NCBI GenBank assembly: GCA_025054735.1
Contig: JANWZG010000229.1
Span: forward strand, 1 to 6,309
Source: Cyanobacteriota bacterium
Lineage (GTDB): Bacteria; Cyanobacteriota; Cyanobacteriia; SKYG9
Direction: 5' to 3'
DNA length: 6,309 nucleotides
Shown here: in pieces, positions 5,153-6,309 of the stretch
Layout of the letters: every line of letters starts with the position of its first letter
How positions within the stretch are numbered: the stretch's first letter is position 1
Translations under genes and position numbers: made by a program
The notes under the pieces: generated by a model
Seen by the model: only the letters and a program-made list of their open reading frames with translations
Databases searched by the model: none
What the model was told of the DNA's origin: nothing

Positions 5153-6130
5153 ATGGAAATTCTAGTCAAAATTACCCGTCACGCTCCAAATAAGCCAATG
5201 TGGGTTCAGAGTTACCCATTGACGGTAGAGCCAGGCATGACTATCCTGGACTGCCTTAACAAAATCAAGTGGGAACAGGATGGGTCGTTAGCATTTCGCA
5301 AGAACTGTCGGAATACAATCTGTGGCAGTTGTGCTATGCGGATTAATGGTCGATCGGCACTGGCTTGTAAGGAAAATGTCGGTAGTGAACTAGCTCGATC
5401 GCATCAGACGGATCGGGCAGTACCAGAAATTACTATTGCCCCTCTGGGAAATATGCCTGTCATTAAGGATTTGGTTGTGGATATGACGAGTTTCTGGTCA
5501 AATTTGCAGGCGATCGACCCCTACGTTAGCACTCGCAGCCGCCAAATCCCTGAGCGAGAGTTTCTGCAAACGCCTGAGGAGCGAGATCGTCTGAACCAAA
5601 CAGGCAATTGTATTCTTTGTGGAGCTTGTTATTCTGAGTGCAATGCCTATGAGGTCAATCCGCAGTTTGTGGGGCCTCATGCCTTAGCCAAGGCATATCG
5701 AGTTTTGGCAGATTCTCGCGATGATCAAACAGAGTCCCGGCTAGAGAGCTATAACCAAGGCACATCAGGTGCATGGGGATGTACCCGTTGCCACTTTTGC
5801 AATGCAGTTTGTCCAATGCAGGTTGCGCCGATGGATCAAATTGGCTACATCAAACAGGCGATTTTAGCTCGTAAGACAGCAGCCGATAGTCGCCCTGTGC
5901 GCCACCGCAAGGTGCTAGTGGAACTGGTAAAGCAGGGTGGTTGGGTAGATGAGCGCCAATTTGGGTTGCAAGTGGTGGGTAACTACTTTCGGGATATACG
6001 TGGACTGGCCAGTTTAGGGCCTCTGGGTCTACGGATGATAGCGCGGGGTAAGTTTCCCTTTAGCTTTGAGCCATCGTTGGGAACAGCATCAGTACGATCG
6101 CTGATCAATGCAGTACAAGCTATGGATTAG
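5153..6130 (+). CDS. sdhB: Succinate dehydrogenase / fumarate reductase iron-sulfur subunit
   Basis: SdhB passes electrons from the flavoprotein SdhA to quinone; in cyanobacteria it feeds the plastoquinone pool from the membrane's cytoplasmic side. From the ATG at 5153 the product has 325 residues. The N-terminal ferredoxin-like domain holds the [2Fe-2S] cysteines Cys52, Cys57, Cys60 and Cys72 (CRNTICGSC...C). The C-terminal domain holds CILCGACYSEC (Cys153, 156, 159, 163) and CTRCHFCNAVCP (Cys210, 213, 216, 220). Compared with E. coli SdhB there is an extra cysteine, Cys213, where the [3Fe-4S] motif has a non-cysteine residue; this suggests a second [4Fe-4S] cluster. The protein is longer than the E. 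coli form by an extended C-terminus (about 245-325). No sdhA or membrane anchor gene is adjacent. It is divergent from cyAbrB and convergent with the thiO-like gene. Confidence 0.93.
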   Translation: MEILVKITRHAPNKPMWVQSYPLTVEPGMTILDCLNKIKWEQDGSLAFRKNCRNTICGSCAMRINGRSALACKENVGSELARSHQTDRAVPEITIAPLGNMPVIKDLVVDMTSFWSNLQAIDPYVSTRSRQIPEREFLQTPEERDRLNQTGNCILCGACYSECNAYEVNPQFVGPHALAKAYRVLADSRDDQTESRLESYNQGTSGAWGCTRCHFCNAVCPMQVAPMDQIGYIKQAILARKTAADSRPVRHRKVLVELVKQGGWVDERQFGLQVVGNYFRDIRGLASLGPLGLRMIARGKFPFSFEPSLGTASVRSLINAVQAMD

Positions 6131-6189
6131 TCTCAGAGTAGTCCCAAACAGGTAATGATTTTTGGAAAGGGGCTATAGGTGACGTTCAT
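6131..6189. other. Short convergent gap between sdhB and thiO
   Basis: The 59 bases separate two convergent genes. TAGTCCC and GGGGCTA could pair around a 23-base loop, with inner CCAAA/TTTGG, but there is no proper T-run after a stable stem. I see no convincing terminator for either gene. Confidence 0.3.
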
Positions 6190-6309
6190 CTAATCGCAGC
6201 ACCTAGCTTGGATCATAGTGCAGATAGCAGTTGCTGTAGCGGGGGCTAGAAGCACACCATTGCGGTAGTGACCCGTTGCCAGCAGTACCCTAGGCTGATG
6301 GGGCAATGA
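6190..6309 (-). CDS. thiO: C-terminal end of a ThiO-like glycine oxidase (partial, runs off the window)
   Basis: Only the last 39 codons and the TAG stop are visible; the gene continues beyond the right edge. The segment RVLLATGHYRNGVLLAPATA followed by TAICTMI is the C-terminal flavin-site motif of glycine oxidase in the DAO family; Bacillus ThiO ends with a very similar GHFRNGILLAPATG block. ThiO oxidises glycine to the imine used for the thiazole ring of thiamine. The protein stops shortly after this motif, so it is a stand-alone ThiO at its C-terminus and not the ThiO-ThiG fusion found in many cyanobacteria. Another glycine/D-amino acid oxidase of the family is the main alternative. The gene is convergent with sdhB. 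Confidence 0.8.
   Translation of the reverse strand, partial: SLPHQPRVLLATGHYRNGVLLAPATATAICTMIQARCCD

Overview
The window looks like ordinary chromosomal DNA from a cyanobacterium. Three things point there: at least 11 copies of the hexamer CGATCG (about 1.5 expected by chance), one of them inside a full HIP1 octamer GCGATCGC at 756-763; a clear cyanobacterial AbrB-type regulator (cyAbrB); and an SdhB of the kind that carries an extra cysteine in its third iron-sulfur motif. I see no phage, insertion-sequence, CRISPR or tRNA signature.

Layout, left to right. 8-622 (+): uncharacterised protein resembling the DUF6714 family, whose 5' end may lie outside the window. 623-1233: about 610 bases without a convincing gene. 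1234-1383 (+): a 49-residue small protein with a strong Shine-Dalgarno sequence, followed by a good intrinsic terminator at 1420-1453. 1605-3122 (+): TM0106-type RecB/Cas4-like protein joined to a DEDD-type exonuclease domain. 3119-3961 (-): CPBP-family membrane protease, convergent with the nuclease gene; the two share the palindromic stop TTAA. 4034-4498 (-): cyAbrB regulator. 4499-5152: long divergent intergenic region with palindromic operator-like sites and possible RNA structure. 5153-6130 (+): succinate dehydrogenase iron-sulfur subunit (sdhB). 6190-6309 (-): C-terminal end of a ThiO-like glycine oxidase that runs off the right edge.

The genes do not form one pathway. The most coherent neighbourhood is cyAbrB next to sdhB. 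From memory, the Synechocystis genes sll0822 (cyAbrB2) and sll0823 (sdhB) are also neighbours, so a global carbon/nitrogen regulator and a respiratory TCA-cycle subunit may be kept together. Here they are divergent, with a 654-base control region between them.

I did not find a convincing undescribed multi-gene system. The best leads are the paired AATGAWTCATT palindromes upstream of cyAbrB, the extra cluster cysteine in SdhB, the apparent loss of the acidic residue of the ExK motif in the nuclease, the conserved-looking 49-residue protein, and a potentially folded RNA in the cyAbrB-sdhB gap.
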